64,000 nucleotides of DNA, taken from Prionace glauca. Its lineage: Eukaryota > Chordata > Chondrichthyes > Carcharhiniformes > Carcharhinidae. Below are positions 51,251 to 63,290 of this stretch, in pieces. The notes beneath the pieces were generated by a model. The model did no database searches, was not told the origin of the DNA, and was given only the letters and a program-made list of their open reading frames with translations. Every line of letters starts with the position of its first letter. Within the stretch, counting starts at the first letter, position 1. The translations under genes were made by a program, and so were the position numbers. The DNA lies in contig CM075760.1 of the NCBI GenBank assembly GCA_037974335.1, positions 37,519,609 to 37,583,608 on the forward strand. Direction: 5' to 3'.

Positions 51251-52265
51251 TTAGTATCCATTCCAGATTTATCAATAGAATTCAAAATCTACCTGCGGGA
51301 ACGGTCCGACTTAAATCCTTGTCCTCACATCATTGCCCTGGGTCTCTGGATCACTGGATCAATTAAAATAATTGATGTCACCATCTACACAAACAATAAA
51401 TGTATGACTGTGTTGACACAGGAATGAATGACAATTGAATGACTGATGGATGAATGACTGTTGGATGCCTGAATATTTTGATTGAGGAATTACTGAATGG
51501 ATTGGTGGATTCATTGATAAATGGGACTGAATGATGCTGCTCTACATTTCCATATTTGTGTTTGACTACTTCATAAATTGAAACAACTCCTTTATTCAAT
51601 GCGTGTCCATCAATCCTTCCAGAGTGTCTGGCTGAAATACATTCCGAGTTTCTCGGGAGTTAGCAAGCTGATCCTCTTGAAGAGTAGGGGGAGATTTTCC
51701 TGCAGTTCGGATGGTTCATTTCTCTGCTGATGCTGAATCTTCATATCCAGGACAGAAAGAGAGAGCATGATTTGGTTGAGGAGGAATGATTGTACTATAT
51801 AAAATACTGCTTCTTTCATATACAACAAATCAATCAACAAACCCTCACCCAAATTAGTGAAGACAACAGGGTGAAAAGTAAATAAGGTAGCAACAGAAAT
51901 ATTTGTGAAGCTCACTGGAAAACTACAAGTGTAACATTATTTCCCAAAACAGTGTAATAATGATTCGGAATTTAAAGATTCAGTAACTTCACATGAAGTG
52001 CCGGTTGTTCCATTTATATCATCACTTTGAAAACCATCACACACTCCAGCTATGTATCAGGACTTTCTGTGTGATGATGAGGTGGTGACTTGTCAATGAA
52101 GCGCAGAGGCTGCTGGTTAGCTGTTCATATCCTCGGTCTGAATTAATTCCATTCCCCACTGAATTCTGGGACAGATTTTATTTCTTGGTGTCAAAAAGCC
52201 AATGTGTTGTCAATAAAGTTTAATATCAATAAATTATACGAAGCAAAGTACAGTTATATATCAAT
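51251..52265. other. Intergenic; first 80 bases continue the duplicated flank
   Basis: 51258-51335 (CCAGATTTATCAATAGAATT CAAAATCTACCTG) matches 60255-60305, so the CR1 interrupted the duplicated flank. The rest holds degenerate GAATGACTGATGGATGAATG repeats (51421-51520) and otherwise nothing recognised. Confidence 0.6.
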
Positions 52266-52780
52266 GCCGAAATGCCAAAAATAAACAGAAAATACTGGAG
52301 AATCTCAGTAACATCTGTGGAGACAGAATAGAGACTTTGTTTCACATCTGGATGACCCTTCGGCAGAGTATCCCTACTGCTATGGATAGATCATCATTGC
52401 TTCCTGCAACGTGTTAGAAAAGCTGCATAAATTTCCTGTGAGATGGGAATAACAGAAATAATAGATACTATTTCGAGACACTCACATAAGCTGCATCAAT
52501 TCACAGAGTGATCCCAAATATCAGAACAAACTTCTTCATCCTAAACTAATCAACATCCCAATCAGAAACTATATTCTCAAAAAAATCCTAATCCCTGTCC
52601 ACCCACATCATTTCTCAATGTCATCATCCTCTTCAATTTCTTCCAAAAAAAACCACACTGACTCGAAACGTTGGCTCTATTCTCTCTCCACAGATGCTGT
52701 CAGACTCGTTGAGATTTTCCAGCATTCATTATTTTTGTTTCAGTTTCCAGAATCTGCAGTATTTTGCTTTTATCAAACTG
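52266..52780. repeat. Interspersed repeat with inverted halves
   Basis: 52270-52360 (GAAAATACTGGAGAATCTCA, TCTGTGGAGACAGAATAGA) and 52660-52775 (TCTCTCCACAGATGCTGTCA, GTTGAGATTTTCCAGCATT) are inverse copies. Related text occurs at 57035-57140. Class not assigned. Confidence 0.55.
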
Positions 52781-52829
52781 ATGAATATAATTGGTGAATT
52801 AATTGTTTATCTGTATGAGTTGATGATAA

Positions 52830-53040
52830 CTGGGGAATTGGAACAACCCCGGCTGTAAACTCCTCTCCAAGACACTCACAAACCTCTCTTGGACCACTCC
52901 TTTACTTACGCTGCGTCGGAGTCCAGGAACACCCTCCCTAAGAGCACTGTCGGTGTACCTACACTGCAGGTTCTGCAGCAATTGAATAAGGCGGTTCACC
53001 ACCAGCTTACTGAATGCAATTAGCAATGGGGAATAAATGG
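52830..53040 (+). mobile_element. LINE 3'-end repeat, fragment
   Basis: GCACTGTCGGTGTACCTACA, CTGCAGCAATTGAATAAGGC, CACCACCAGCTTACTGAA and GGGGAATAAATG follow the same order as 41.2 kb and 61.6 kb. Confidence 0.6.
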
Positions 53041-53924
53041 GGGCCGAGGCAACGTCGCTTTCTTATCACAGAGTAACTGTAAATATATTCCTCATTATAT
53101 ATGAATGAGATCTGGTGAATGAAATTATTAAATTGCAAATGGATGGTAATTGGTGAAAATAATTACGATCTTTCTGAACTTTTTTTTATATTCTCCTTAT
53201 TCGTATCATTAATTACTCAGCACTGTCTCAGTTCATGTCTAAGAAGTTCCTATATCAGTAAAACTGTGCGAGACACTGCCTCAGTTTTATTTCACTTGAC
53301 AATGTTATTTTTAAAAATGTTTCGTTCACGGGATATGGGTCTGATTGGAATTTGGCATTTGACCATCCCCACGTGGCACTCGGCACTAACTCATTACTAT
53401 TTTCTTGAACCAGGCCCCTGTTTATATTAAAATACAGCCTGGCTCTGTTAATACTCTGCTAGACCAGAGCTCAGTTTACATTGCACACGGCATTCTCTCT
53501 GGTGATGTAATATTTGATACTCACCCGATATATATTTCACTTTGGCAATTTTGTTCCTGCACTAACTATGCCTCTCTTTGAATTAGGTTTGTTTTACTTC
53601 ACGGTTTTGTGAGAAGAAGAGATAATATGTTGGGATAAAAAAGATTGTTATCAGGCAAGATCCAGAAACGGGCAGTATTGGATCACCAGTATTTTATTGT
53701 GCTGTAATTTTCTTTGTTTTTTTGTTCTTCATTGACAGTGAATGCTACACAGGACTTGATATCCACTTTCACTGCAGCCAGCAGAAGTAGATTTCAGATT
53801 TCTTTTCCAGTGTCCAAAACCTCACACAGGTTGTCCTTGCAGAAGGATGCAGAGAATTGTGTTCTCCCAGCCACTTTAATCATTACTGGCATTGACCAGT
53901 GCAGTAAAAACTGAGACCATGTCT
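53041..53924. other. Intergenic, nothing recognised
   Basis: AT-rich. Open frames (for example 53119-53430) lack domains. No Ig exon motif such as a YxCxVxH strand was seen on the minus strand. Confidence 0.4.
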
Positions 53925-54130
53925 AATACAATATAAACGCGGATATGGACAATTGCAGAAATAAGATTGCATCGACTTTGATACAAACAGAGAGAGATCT
54001 AAATTAATATAAACGGAGGCAATGTCTCGTTTAATATAAACAGAAACATAGTGACATACAATATAAGCAGGGACAGCGTCTAATTTAGTACAGACAGATA
54101 ATATATCCAATTTACTATGTGCAAAGACAG
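53925..54130. repeat. Degenerate tandem repeat, about 28-35 base unit
   Basis: Units of the form TCTAATTTAATATAAACAGA with GGACA or AGACA are repeated six to seven times, imperfectly. Confidence 0.6.
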
Positions 54131-54994
54131 ACAACATAACATTCTACATGCAAGATAGAATGAGTTAGGGTCCAGTGGAAAATAAACGAAGGCATGGCTC
54201 ATAATACGAGCTAACACAGGGTAAATTTACTGTAATATAAAGATACTGGTTCAATCCCCATGAAATTTGTAAAGACGGCCGACTCTCCCATCAAAATCTT
54301 ACAGGACAGGAGTAACATGGGGTTCGCTGCAGAATGCAAAATCCCCTCTGTACTGGCAAATTAATAACTCCTAAATCAGGAATAGCATGAGTGAGATGCA
54401 AAGAGAATCTCCCTCTAAACTATCCAATTCAAACGTTCTTACAACATTATACTGTCTATAAACAGAGTGAAACTCCGTCTATAAATCTGTTCAAACAAAA
54501 TTAAGGCAGAAAGAGCATGGACACTCTTCTATGTAAAATCTCTCCTGCACTCTTCCTTCCGAGATCCAGGAGGCAGGTTTAAATTAGTGTTAGGTATAGG
54601 GGAAAGAGCCGTCCACACAGTTCCACAAAACACACCCAGGCTAGGTACAGCAGAGATTCGATACGGATTAAATCTTCCCTGACAAAGATATATCAACCAT
54701 TCATAAACCAGGAACAATGAGTTCAGACGCAGAGTAAATATTCCTCTACTCTGTCCAGTCAAATACTCCAAGGACAGGGACAACACCGGCTAAATATAGG
54801 GAAAGATTCCACATTGAATCCTTATCACCAGGTGGAACCGAGGTTAGGTGCAGAAGAAAATGTTTCAAGCATTTCAAGATCATTGATTTCTCAAGAGATC
54901 TTTTAGAATAAATCTCAGTCATGGATTCCAATTTATTGAATTATATTCTTTTAGAAACCTGTACCTGTGGCTGAGAGAATACATTGGGCAAACA
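54131..54994. other. Intergenic, nothing recognised
   Basis: No coding exon, RNA gene or repeat family recognised. Some phrases recur loosely (for example CAGGxACAxxxxGxGTAAAT), which suggests an old tandem structure continuing from the array before it. Confidence 0.35.
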
Positions 54995-55077
54995 TTGATT
55001 TTATCAAGCCCGGGGCAGGCTCGAGGGGCTATATGGCCTACTCCTGCTCCCATTTCTTACGTTCTTATGTTCTTTTG
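54995..55077 (+). mobile_element. CR1 tail only (type B)
   Basis: GGCAGGCTCGAGGGGCTATA, GGCCTACTCCTGCTCCCATT and TTACGTTCTTATGTTCTT. Extremely truncated insertion. Confidence 0.75.
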
Positions 55078-55844
55078 CTGTGGAGTGAAGACGATGAACC
55101 ATCGTGGAGAGACAAGGCGCAGAACCAGACAGGAGAAAGACAGAGAAAGAGATGAAACACAGGAGATGTTCTGTGTTTTCTGTGTCATGACATTTCGGGA
55201 TCAGAGGGATTATTTCCTAATTCTGAACATAGATATCATCATGATATTTTTCCTCACATAACTGGTGAATAAATAATGTTGAAAAACAACCATTACTGGA
55301 ATCCGTTGATTGATTTGCATGATTGTCTCTATTTCTGCTCTGTGTTGGTGGGGAAATATTTGTTGTGTTTTTGTCAGTCAACAATCTCATTTGGAATTAC
55401 TATTCTTGTATTTATTTACATAAATACCTCACTGTTTACAATGAAATGTTCATGACAGAAAAACCAGATAAACCGTCACTTATTGATCAGTTTCAACTCA
55501 AAATAGCGATTTATTTTAAGAATTTTAACAGTTGGTTCAATATGAATAAAACTTTTTGAACATTCATAACTCCGGCTGTACTTAACTACAATAAAATAAG
55601 ACATTTCATTTCAGAATTAGTTCTGAAAGTTCTGATGTCACAATTAATAAAGTATCTGTGAACAGGCTGATATTCCACTGAATGATAATCTGATTCAGGA
55701 TTTAATCTGTTTAAACTCGACAAGTTAAATAAAAAACAGATCTGATGTCTGAAATATTCCTTCACAAATAGTGATCACACTCACACGAGGGAAGAATAAA
55801 AAATGTGGTTATCACGAAGAGATACAATTATTTTTGCTCCCTCA
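55078..55844. other. Intergenic, nothing recognised
   Basis: AT-rich with short open frames. A single octamer-like ATTTGCAT at 55313-55320 is isolated (see rejected items). Confidence 0.4.
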
Positions 55845-56305
55845 CAGGCGACAGGGAAGCGGGTTCGATTCTAACATTGGGTGACTGTGTGTGGTTTTCA
55901 CATTCTACCCATATCCATGTGAGTTCCCTCCGAGTGCTCCAGTTTCCTTCCACAGTCCCAGGATGTGCAGGTTAGGTGGATTGGCTGTGATAAATTGCCC
56001 CTTAGCGCCCAATGATGTGCAAAGTAGAATCATAGAATCCCTACAGTGCAGAAGTAGAGCATTTGGTTCATCAAGTCTGCTATCCGGCAGAGCATCCTTC
56101 CCAGGCCCAATGTAAATTGTCTATGCTAAATTTCCTGTTAGTGTCCAATAATGTGTAGGTTCGGGGGATTAGCCTGTGAATATGTGTGGTTGCCGGGATC
56201 GGATGAAAGCTTGCCTAGGTAGGATGCTCTGCTGGAGAGCCCGCTGCAGAGTTATTGGACCGAATGACCATGTTGAACTGTAGGGATTCTATGATTTTAT
56301 GCTGC
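55845..56305. mobile_element. SINE family 2 copies, three pieces
   Basis: 55845-56020 (+): GCGGGTTCGATTCTAACATT, CCTCCGAGTGCTCCAGTTTC and a TGCAGGTTAGGTGGATTGGC block. 56025-56095 (-): tail AGAATCATAGAATCCCTACA. 56100-56300 (+): second body-to-tail part ending GTAGGGATTCTATGATTTTA. This is a nested insertion. Confidence 0.65.
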
Positions 56306-56991
56306 TATGATCAGGCAGAGCAGTGATTATATTCACATTAATCTCAGCGATTCCAAAGTATTACAAATTATGGGGGAATTTGAATGTATAGAACATTTTA
56401 CCCGACCTCATGTCGCCCCAAAGTTATTAAAACTCACTGAGGTACCTTTGCTGAATTTACTCGCTGTTCTCATGTTGTAACTAACCAGGTAAGTTACGTA
56501 CCACAAACTCCCACAAACCCGGTTGTGATAAATGGCCAACAAATTTGCGATTTTATTTGACAAATGAGGATTTGGGTCGGATATTGGACAGAACAGACTT
56601 GCTGTTCATAATTATATCAAGAGATTTTACATCCTGGCATTGATGTTAAATACGAATCTGGTTCTCTCTCTCTGATGATACCCATTGAGATCCTGAGTAG
56701 CACTGTTGCTGTTTTAGTTTTAGATTTCCGGAATCTGCAGCAATTTACACTGATTTTATTGAATCTCTGGATGCGAGCGTCACTGACAAAGCTAACATTA
56801 ATTGGTGATTGTGAACCATCTTGCTGAAACCTGCCCTCCGGATGGGTGACTTTCCACTGCAGGTTTAATACAACTGGGTGGATTTCTCGGATATTTCAGT
56901 GGTGGTGAAGGGCTATTTTCATCACATGGAACTGGAGTCTGTGTAGGACAGACAGGAGAAAGATAGGAATACTCGGTTTATAGTTATTTGC
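56306..56991. other. Region where D and J of the decayed cluster would lie; none seen
   Basis: I looked for paired CACTGTG/CACAGTG heptamers and a WGQG-coding J on the minus strand and found none. Includes a small interspersed repeat near 56720-56760. Confidence 0.45.
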
Positions 56992-57016
56992 AAAGAGAAG
57001 ATGTTGTTTGAAGTTT

Positions 57017-57165
57017 AAAAACAAATCTGTGGATTCTGGAATTCAAACCCAAAGAGAAAATGCTGGAAAATCTCAGCAGGCCTGGCAATATTTGTAAGGA
57101 GAGGGAACAGCTGACGTTTCGAGTCCAGATGTCCCGAGACTGTCCATCAATTTCTCTTCACGTTG
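57017..57165. mobile_element. SINE-like insert in the decayed VH, with target duplication
   Basis: The insert body reads GAGAAAATGCTGGAAAATCTC, GGGAACAGCTGACGTTTCGA and TCCAGATGTCCCGAGACTG. GTTGTTTGAAGT before it and GTTGTTTTAAGC after it look like a 12-base target-site duplication. Related to the repeat at 52.3 kb. Confidence 0.6.
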
Positions 57166-57408
57166 TTTTAAGCGTCTTTGGGTGGAATAAATTGATTCTG
57201 AATCTCTGGGACGGAGGAATTGTGGGTTGATCCAAGACTATCAAACTGAAGGAGAGACGATAAACCCTATCAGGGACGGGTCGGACCCAGACCATCCAGT
57301 TGCTGCCCATATTGAACACTTTGTCTTTACAGCTCAGTCTCAGGGAGCCTCAGGGATGTCCGGTTTCTGCCTCTGGCTGAGTCAACACAACCTCCGATTC
57401 GACACTTT

Positions 57409-57714
57409 AAAAAAAAACTATGAAAAGAAAACACAACTCACCCCGGACACACTCTCTCACCTTTTTCCATCGGGAACTAGGTAAAAAACAAAGTCTGAAG
57501 ACACTACTAACCGACTCAGAAACAATTTCTTTACAGCTGCAATCAGATTTTTGAATGGATCTACCTCGCATTAAATTGATATTTTTCTAGACCCGAGCTA
57601 TGACTGCAACATAATATTCTTCACTCTCTCCCTTCCTTCTCCAAGCACGGTATGCTCTGTCTGTATAGTGCGCAAGACTCTGTACTAATATGAATGGTAA
57701 TAATAAATCAAATA
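57409..57714 (+). mobile_element. LINE 3'-end insert with AATAATAAATCAAAT tail
   Basis: Text such as ACAATTTCTTTACAGCTGCA, ATCAGATTTTTGAATGGATC and the tail GGTAATAATAAATCAAATA fits the 3' end of a fish/shark non-LTR element. It interrupts the VH exon-intron border of the decayed V. Confidence 0.55.
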
Positions 57715-58149
57715 AAATATATCAAAAAACACCGAGAATTATTCCCAGTGAATTGATTGCTGACACTGGAATATTCAACAGGCAGCCTAACACTGAGGCA
57801 GAAAGAGTGAGATCCATTGGAACGTCTCTGCCACTCCAAAAGGTGAAATTATATTTGAGCCTCTGTTATAGAGAAAAAAACACTTTGATTGTAAATCAAG
57901 TCCCTTAATTCTCTACCCCCCTTCACAAGAGAATAGACATAAAGAAGATGACATGACCTTATCTGGGTAAAACCGTCAGTCTGATTTGCACATTGCAGCA
58001 AAAATATAATCCATTTGAAGAATTATTATCGATTTATGTAACTAATTGCTGGAATAATTTTATTTCAGGTGTGGGTAGCTGTCACTGTAATTTGGAACTC
58101 GATACAAGAAGGAGGGAAGAAATGGCCTCATGTTATAGAGAGGCAATTA

Positions 58150-58445
58150 ATACACAAACTTATCTAATGTTCTCAGGACCCGACTTCGAATCCCACCACC
58201 ACAGATGGTGGGATTTAAATTCAGTATAAAAATCATCTGGAAATAAGAATCCACTTATGGTCATGATATCATTGTCGATTGTGTAAAACCCTACCTGCTT
58301 CACTAATGTATTTTAGAGAAGGGAATCTGCCGTCCTTGCCTGGTGTGGCCTATGTGTGACCCAAGAACCACAGCAATGTGATTGTCTCTCACTGCCCTCG
58401 GACAAGAAGTAGGCAATAAATTCTGATCAGTCAAAGGTGCCCATG
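58150..58445 (+). mobile_element. SINE family 1
   Basis: GTTCTCAGGACCCGACTTCG, AATCCCACCACCACAG, a CACTAATGTATTTTAG block, CTGCCGTCCTTGCCTGG and GGCAATAAATTCTGATC. Inserted in the duplicated flank after the duplication, since the partner lacks it. Confidence 0.75.
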
Positions 58446-58449
58446 TCCA

Positions 58450-58750
58450 TAGAATCATTACAGAGCAGAAGAAGGCCTTTTGGCCTATCAGGCCCAAACC
58501 CGCAACATTCCCACCTCAGTCTATCCCCATCACCCCACGTATATTCCCTGCTAATTCTCTTGACACGATTGGACAATTCATCATCGTGGATCAACCTAAG
58601 CGGCATATCCTTGAACAATGTGAGTAAATGAGCAGGCAATTGGAGAATATGCAGACTCCACACAGACAGACCCAAACCGGGAGTTGAACCCGGGTCCCTG
58701 GCGCTTTGAGGCAGAAGCCCTAACATATATGCCACCGTGCCATCCACAAA
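58450..58750 (-). mobile_element. SINE family 2
   Basis: The minus strand starts TGGATGGCACGGTGGCATAT, with GGGACCCGGGTTCAACTCCC as B box, and ends at the tail block CTATGGACATGGGCACC next to GTAATGATTCTATGG. Full-length-looking copy. Confidence 0.75.
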
Positions 58751-60332
58751 TTAATTCAAAAAGGACAATCGTCATGTGATGCAATATTACACGTTAGATT
58801 TCCCCAAAGGCTCCTTTACCCTGTGAAAATTAACACTGAAAGAAAACTGGTGGACTTATAATTATATGAGCTGACAGGGAAACATAACATCGACATCAAC
58901 CTTTGACAGAGGATTTATAGAATCCGAACGGACACGGTGATCAGGAAAGTTCTTTGTCAACATCCAAATCACTGCTGCTCATTTTATTGGCCACCGGCTG
59001 TAGAACATTCACTGGTAATGGGAACTCAGGACATTAGGACTTTGTGGCATATTGCACAATATCACAAAAATAAATGTTTTGTCTTCCACTAAACCAGGCC
59101 GTTTCTTCACTCATTGGCAGCTATGAGAGCGACTGTTAAATAATCGAAATCAGATTATGCTGGACAACAGAACATGGTGCTGATCAGGGATAAGAGAGGT
59201 TGTCTTTTTAAAGAGGTGCAGAACGCTTAGAATATTCCAGGTATCTGCGCTTTTCAAGACAATTGTATGATTTTATTTTACTTTTAATTATTTTCATTTT
59301 GGGGCCATTGCACTGATCTCATTAGACTTTGGGGGTGGGGAGGTCAAAATTTCTTCCTTGCAGGTCATGAAGTTACTCACAAAGTGGCTTTCATTGTTGG
59401 AAGGATATTTATTTGGAAGTTATACAAATGAAATAGCATCTGGCCAATTTACTTGTTCCCCATACTGTTTAATCACAGTGCAGCCCTTTAAAATATTTGC
59501 TTGGAAGGAATACCTTTTAAAAACCTTTCTTTATTATGGGAATCAAGCATTTATTGTATAACTGGATAAGTCCATTTAATCCTTACATATTCGCGCTAAT
59601 CTGTCCCACGCAGTATTTGGCAGCAGTCCAACCTGCTGCCAACTGCCCGAAGATATTTACAGGAAGCATCTGACGGTGTTTGTTCAGTAAGTCAAAGATC
59701 TGTTTCCTCAGTACTGAACAGTTGGCTGCAAGCCAACTTCAAACTCTTAGCATTGTCAATGGAGCCTATTTATAAACAAATCTGCCCAGCAACAATTCGA
59801 GGCAATTTTATTATTTTTTAAAGCTGTAAACGTATATGAATGCTTCCCATTTCATTGGAAAAAAAGCCACCCAGATTCTCTGGCACCTTGTTAGTAACAA
59901 TGATGATCTCTCCAACCCAACGAAACACTGTGATGGATGGATAGAAATAAATACAGGCAGATTGTGAGAGTTGATTCAGAGAGGTGATATATCTTATACT
60001 GCATAAACATGTAGTCTGGTGTTTTATTTCACTTTATTCTTCCATGGGACGTGGGGGTCTCTGGAAAGAACAACATTTATTTCCTGTGCTTAATTCCTTT
60101 TCAGCTGAGTGGTGTGTTAGGGCATCTCAGAAGGAATTGCCCAGTTATATATATGGCGGTCCATCTTGAGTTACACCCTGCTGAGACCAAGTAGGGATGG
60201 CAGATGTCCTTCACTGGGGAATCAGAGGGTTATCTCGTCGCTATCAGTATGAATCAAAATTTATTGATTGAATTCAAATTCCATCTGCTGCCATGGTCGG
60301 ATTTAATCTCAATTTAATTTAATTTAATTCCA

Positions 60333-60880
60333 GAGATTCACCACCCTTTGAGTGAAGAAGTTCCTCCTCAACTCCATTCTAAACTGCCGCCCCCCCCCCC
60401 TTATCTTGAGGCTGTGCCCTCTAGTCCTACTGTCTTTTTTGAGCGGGAAGAGTCTCTCCACTTCTATCCTATCCATCCCCTTCATTATCTTATCGTCTCT
60501 ATAAGATCCCCCCTCATCCTTCTAAATTCCAACCAGTGCAGACCCAGTCTATTCAGCCTCTCTTCAAAGTTCAACCCTCTCATCTCCGGTATCAGCCGAG
60601 TGACCCCCCTCTGCATTCCATCCAAGGCCAAAATATCTTTGCGCAGGTGCGGCGCCCAAAACTGCACACAGTACTCCAGCTGCGGCCTCGCCAGTACCCT
60701 GTACAGTTGCAGCAAGACCTCCCTACTTTTATATCCTTTCCCCCTCGCTATGAAGGCCAGCATTCCATTCGCCTTCCTGATCACGTGCTGCACCTGCCGG
60801 CTGGGTTTTTGCGACTCATGCACAAGGACCCCCAGGTCCCTCTGCACCGTAGCATGCTGCAGTTTTTCGCCCTAGAAAAA
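60333..60880 (-). mobile_element. CR1 LINE internal/3' fragment (type B)
   Basis: The minus strand encodes QRDLGVLVHESQKPSRQVQH through LARPQLEYCVQFWAPHLRKD, LIPEMRGLNFEERLNRLGL and (in another frame) the RTRGHS block. It stops before the 3' UTR tail, so it is not a standard 3' end. It inserted within 70 bases of where the 49 kb CR1 entered the paralogous copy, but in the opposite direction. Confidence 0.85.
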
Positions 60881-60884
60881 GTGA

Positions 60885-60950
60885 TTATTTATTTTTGAGA
60901 ATTTATTTATTTATTTTTGTGAATTTTTACTATTTATTTTTGTGAATGGA
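60885..60950. repeat. TTTA-rich microsatellite
   Basis: ATTTATTTATTTATTTTTGTG repeats next to the CR1 end. Confidence 0.8.
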
Positions 60951-61234
60951 GAATTATTGGTAATATTGGCGTCAGGCGATGACCACCTCCAAAAATGTGG
61001 AATCTGACCGTTGCCCCTTGTCACTCAATGATATTGCAACACTGAATCAACAACTATCAACATCTTCGAGGTTACCATTGGGTAATCGCTGTGTTGGCTG
61101 GGTATATTCATGCTCCAGCTGGAATATCAGCTCAGCCTGCTGTGAGTAACCCACCCCCTAACTCCCCAAACCTGTGCACCACCTGCACGACACATATTAG
61201 GGGACAAAAATGGTTCTCTCCACTTACTTGAATA

Positions 61235-61665
61235 GGTACAGTTCAAACAACATTCAAAAATCTTCATCCCATTCAGGCCAAAGCAGCCGGCTTGACAGGA
61301 ATAACACTCCCTCCTCCACACAGAGCATCATTATGTACCATCTACAAGTTTCACTTCCGAACCTCACCAAGGCTCCTTAAAAAGCCACACGGTGGGTTGC
61401 TATTTGCAAGAACAGGGTAACAGTTACCAGGAAATATCACCTGTAAGTTCCCCTCCAAGTTAGTCATATACCTGATGTGGAAATATATCATCCTTCCATC
61501 ACTGTCGCGGGACCGAGATCCCAGAACTGCCTCTGTAACAGGACCGTATGGGTATCTACACCACAGGGTCTGCAGCAATTCAAGAAGGTAGCTTACCACC
61601 AGTTTACTAAAGACAATGAGGAATAGGCAACAAATACTGACTAGGCCAGCAACGTCCATATCCCT
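61235..61665 (+). mobile_element. LINE 3'-end repeat
   Basis: CATCCCATTCAGGCCAAAGC, GCATCATTATGTACCATCTA, CTCACCAAGGCTCCTTAAAA, CTGTAAGTTCCCCTCCAAG and GTCTGCAGCAATTCAAGAAG follow the element at 41 kb. Decayed. Confidence 0.65.
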
Positions 61666-62260
61666 TAAATTAAAACATCAACATATCAATGTTTATGAAT
61701 GGATGATAACTAATGAACACAGTTGGGCATCTTTGTAAATGGATGGCAACTGATGGAAATAAATATCAACTTTCTGAACATTTATGACCTTCTCTTTCTC
61801 TGCCAGAAGATAGGTTCCATTCCACAGGGGATTCATGATTCAGAAACATCACACTATCCGAAGACAAGGCCGACAGAAGAGATGGCAACATCTGTAGGTG
61901 TATCTCAATCTTAACATTACGGGACAGGCCTTTGATAGGATGACAATTGTGTTACTCATCTGCTTGAAGACCGGGATTAACCTGAAGCGCAGTTTATGTT
62001 GGGAGATATACATATTATACCCATACATGGATGAATCTCAGTAAGACATTCGATACTAACATCAGGTCAGAGACGACACATTTCGGGGAACTAAGCTCTC
62101 CATCAGAAAATTCTCAGTCTCATTTATGACACAGAAAAGGACAATTTACAACACAACTGATAGCTTATGGACAACACTTAGGGTTGAATCAACCTCTCAA
62201 AAATTGTCCTCCTCAGTCATCAACAAATGTGAAATGTGAAGAAAAGACACCAAGCTAAAA
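61666..62260. other. Intergenic, nothing recognised
   Basis: No gene, RNA or family recognised. Confidence 0.4.
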
Positions 62261-62264
62261 TGAA

Positions 62265-63290
62265 TAGAGCAAAGAAGAAAAAACAAAGAACAAAGAACAA
62301 CACAGCACAGGAAACAGGCCCCTCGGCCCAACGAGCTCACACTGCCATCTTAACAATGCGTTTTTCCTCCTCCACCCTTGACCCGTGTCTATGCTAATGG
62401 TACCCCCATTGGAAACCAGATTAAGGGGAGAATAATTTAGGGACAATTTATTACACCAATCAACCGAAGAGCACATCTTTGGGGTGTGGGAGGAAACCGG
62501 AACACCCAGAGGAAACTCACGCAACCACAGGGAGAAGGCGCAAATTCCCACAGACACTGGCCTAAATCCATGTATCTGCACAGCCAACAGTGATAGTCAC
62601 TGAGCTGTTGTGGTGCCCATCTGCTGGTCCAGTTTTAAGCATACACAAACGACGCAAAGTACTAGGCCACTCTCGAAACATCCAAGAGCAGCCCACACAC
62701 GACCCACAGTGTGCATGCCCCTCGTTTGACAACAAAGTGGACCGACACACTTGTGGAGTGAAATAGAAAAATATCAACACGTGTAGCATTAGATTTCCAG
62801 GAACTTCCTGAGGCTCTGATCCTTATTAAAACCATCTCCTATAACCCTCCATCCCTAATTTGCTCATGTGTCTATCTAAGTAAACCTTAAACAAGTCCAG
62901 CGTGCCTGCCTCCACCATCCTACTTGGCAGTGCATTCCATACCCCCACGACCCTCTGTGTGAAAAACCTCCCTCTAGCATCCAAATCCCTCACCTTAAGT
63001 CATTGTCCCCTCGTGATATTTGTCTCCAATCTAGGAAAAAGCCTGCCACTGTTTACTCTATCTATACCCTTCTTGGTTTTATACACCTCTATTAGATCCA
63101 CCCTCAATCTCCGTCTTTCTAAGGAAAACAGCCCCAGTTTACCAAATCTTTCCTCATAACCCAGTCCTTCCATACCAGGCAGCATCCTGGTAAACCTCCT
63201 CTGCGCTCTCTCCAGGGTTTCCACGTCCTTCCTGTAGTCAGGTGACCAGAACTGGACGCAGTACTCCAAATGCGGTCTAACCAACGTTCT
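62265..63290 (-). mobile_element. CR1 LINE 3' part (tail type A)
   Basis: Minus-strand coding remnants at 63000-63290 (TLVRPHLEYCVQFWSPDYRK, MLPGMEGLGYEERFGKLGL), then a long 3' UTR with TGGGCTGCTCTTGG, the SINE-like GGTTTCCTCCCACACCCC block, GGCCGAGGGGCCTGTTTCC and a TTCTTTGTTCTTTG tail at 62275-62295. Same layout as 21.15-21.9 kb. Confidence 0.8.

Larger units (their letters stand above)
56992..57826 (-). pseudogene. Decayed VH segment with leader intron remnant
   Basis: On the plus strand AAAGAGAAGATGTTGTTTGAAG (56993-57014) equals the FR3 complement of the functional VH. After a 150-base insert, 57166-57404 follows the rest of V backwards, including TTTACAGCTCAGTCTCAGGG, a TTCTGCCTCTGGCTGAGTCA block and CCTCCGATTCGACAC. 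An insert at 57409-57714 separates the leader-V intron remnant (57715-57826, ATTGATTGCTGACACTGGAA). Frame is lost, the 3' end with the RSS is missing, and no leader was recognised. Clearly a dead paralogue of the VH at 46.7 kb. Confidence 0.85.
57827..60310 (-). repeat. 5' flank of the decayed VH, paralogous to 47640-49232 and 51258-51335
   Basis: Matches the flank of the functional V block by block (58921 GAATCCGAACGGACAC onward; 59590 TCGCGCTAATCTGTCCCACG; 60195 GGGATGGCAGATGTCCTTCA). It is interrupted by SINEs at 58150-58750. It lies about 11 kb from its partner in the same orientation, so it is a tandem duplication. Confidence 0.85.

Noticed and set aside
55313-55320. Ig octamer ATTTGCAT
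   Set aside because: One or two octamers are expected by chance in 64 kb on both strands, and this one is about 8 kb from the leader with no nearby V.
56306-56991. D or J segments belonging to the decayed VH
   Set aside because: No heptamer pairs at 12 or 22/23 spacing and no WGQG-coding stretch found on the minus strand.
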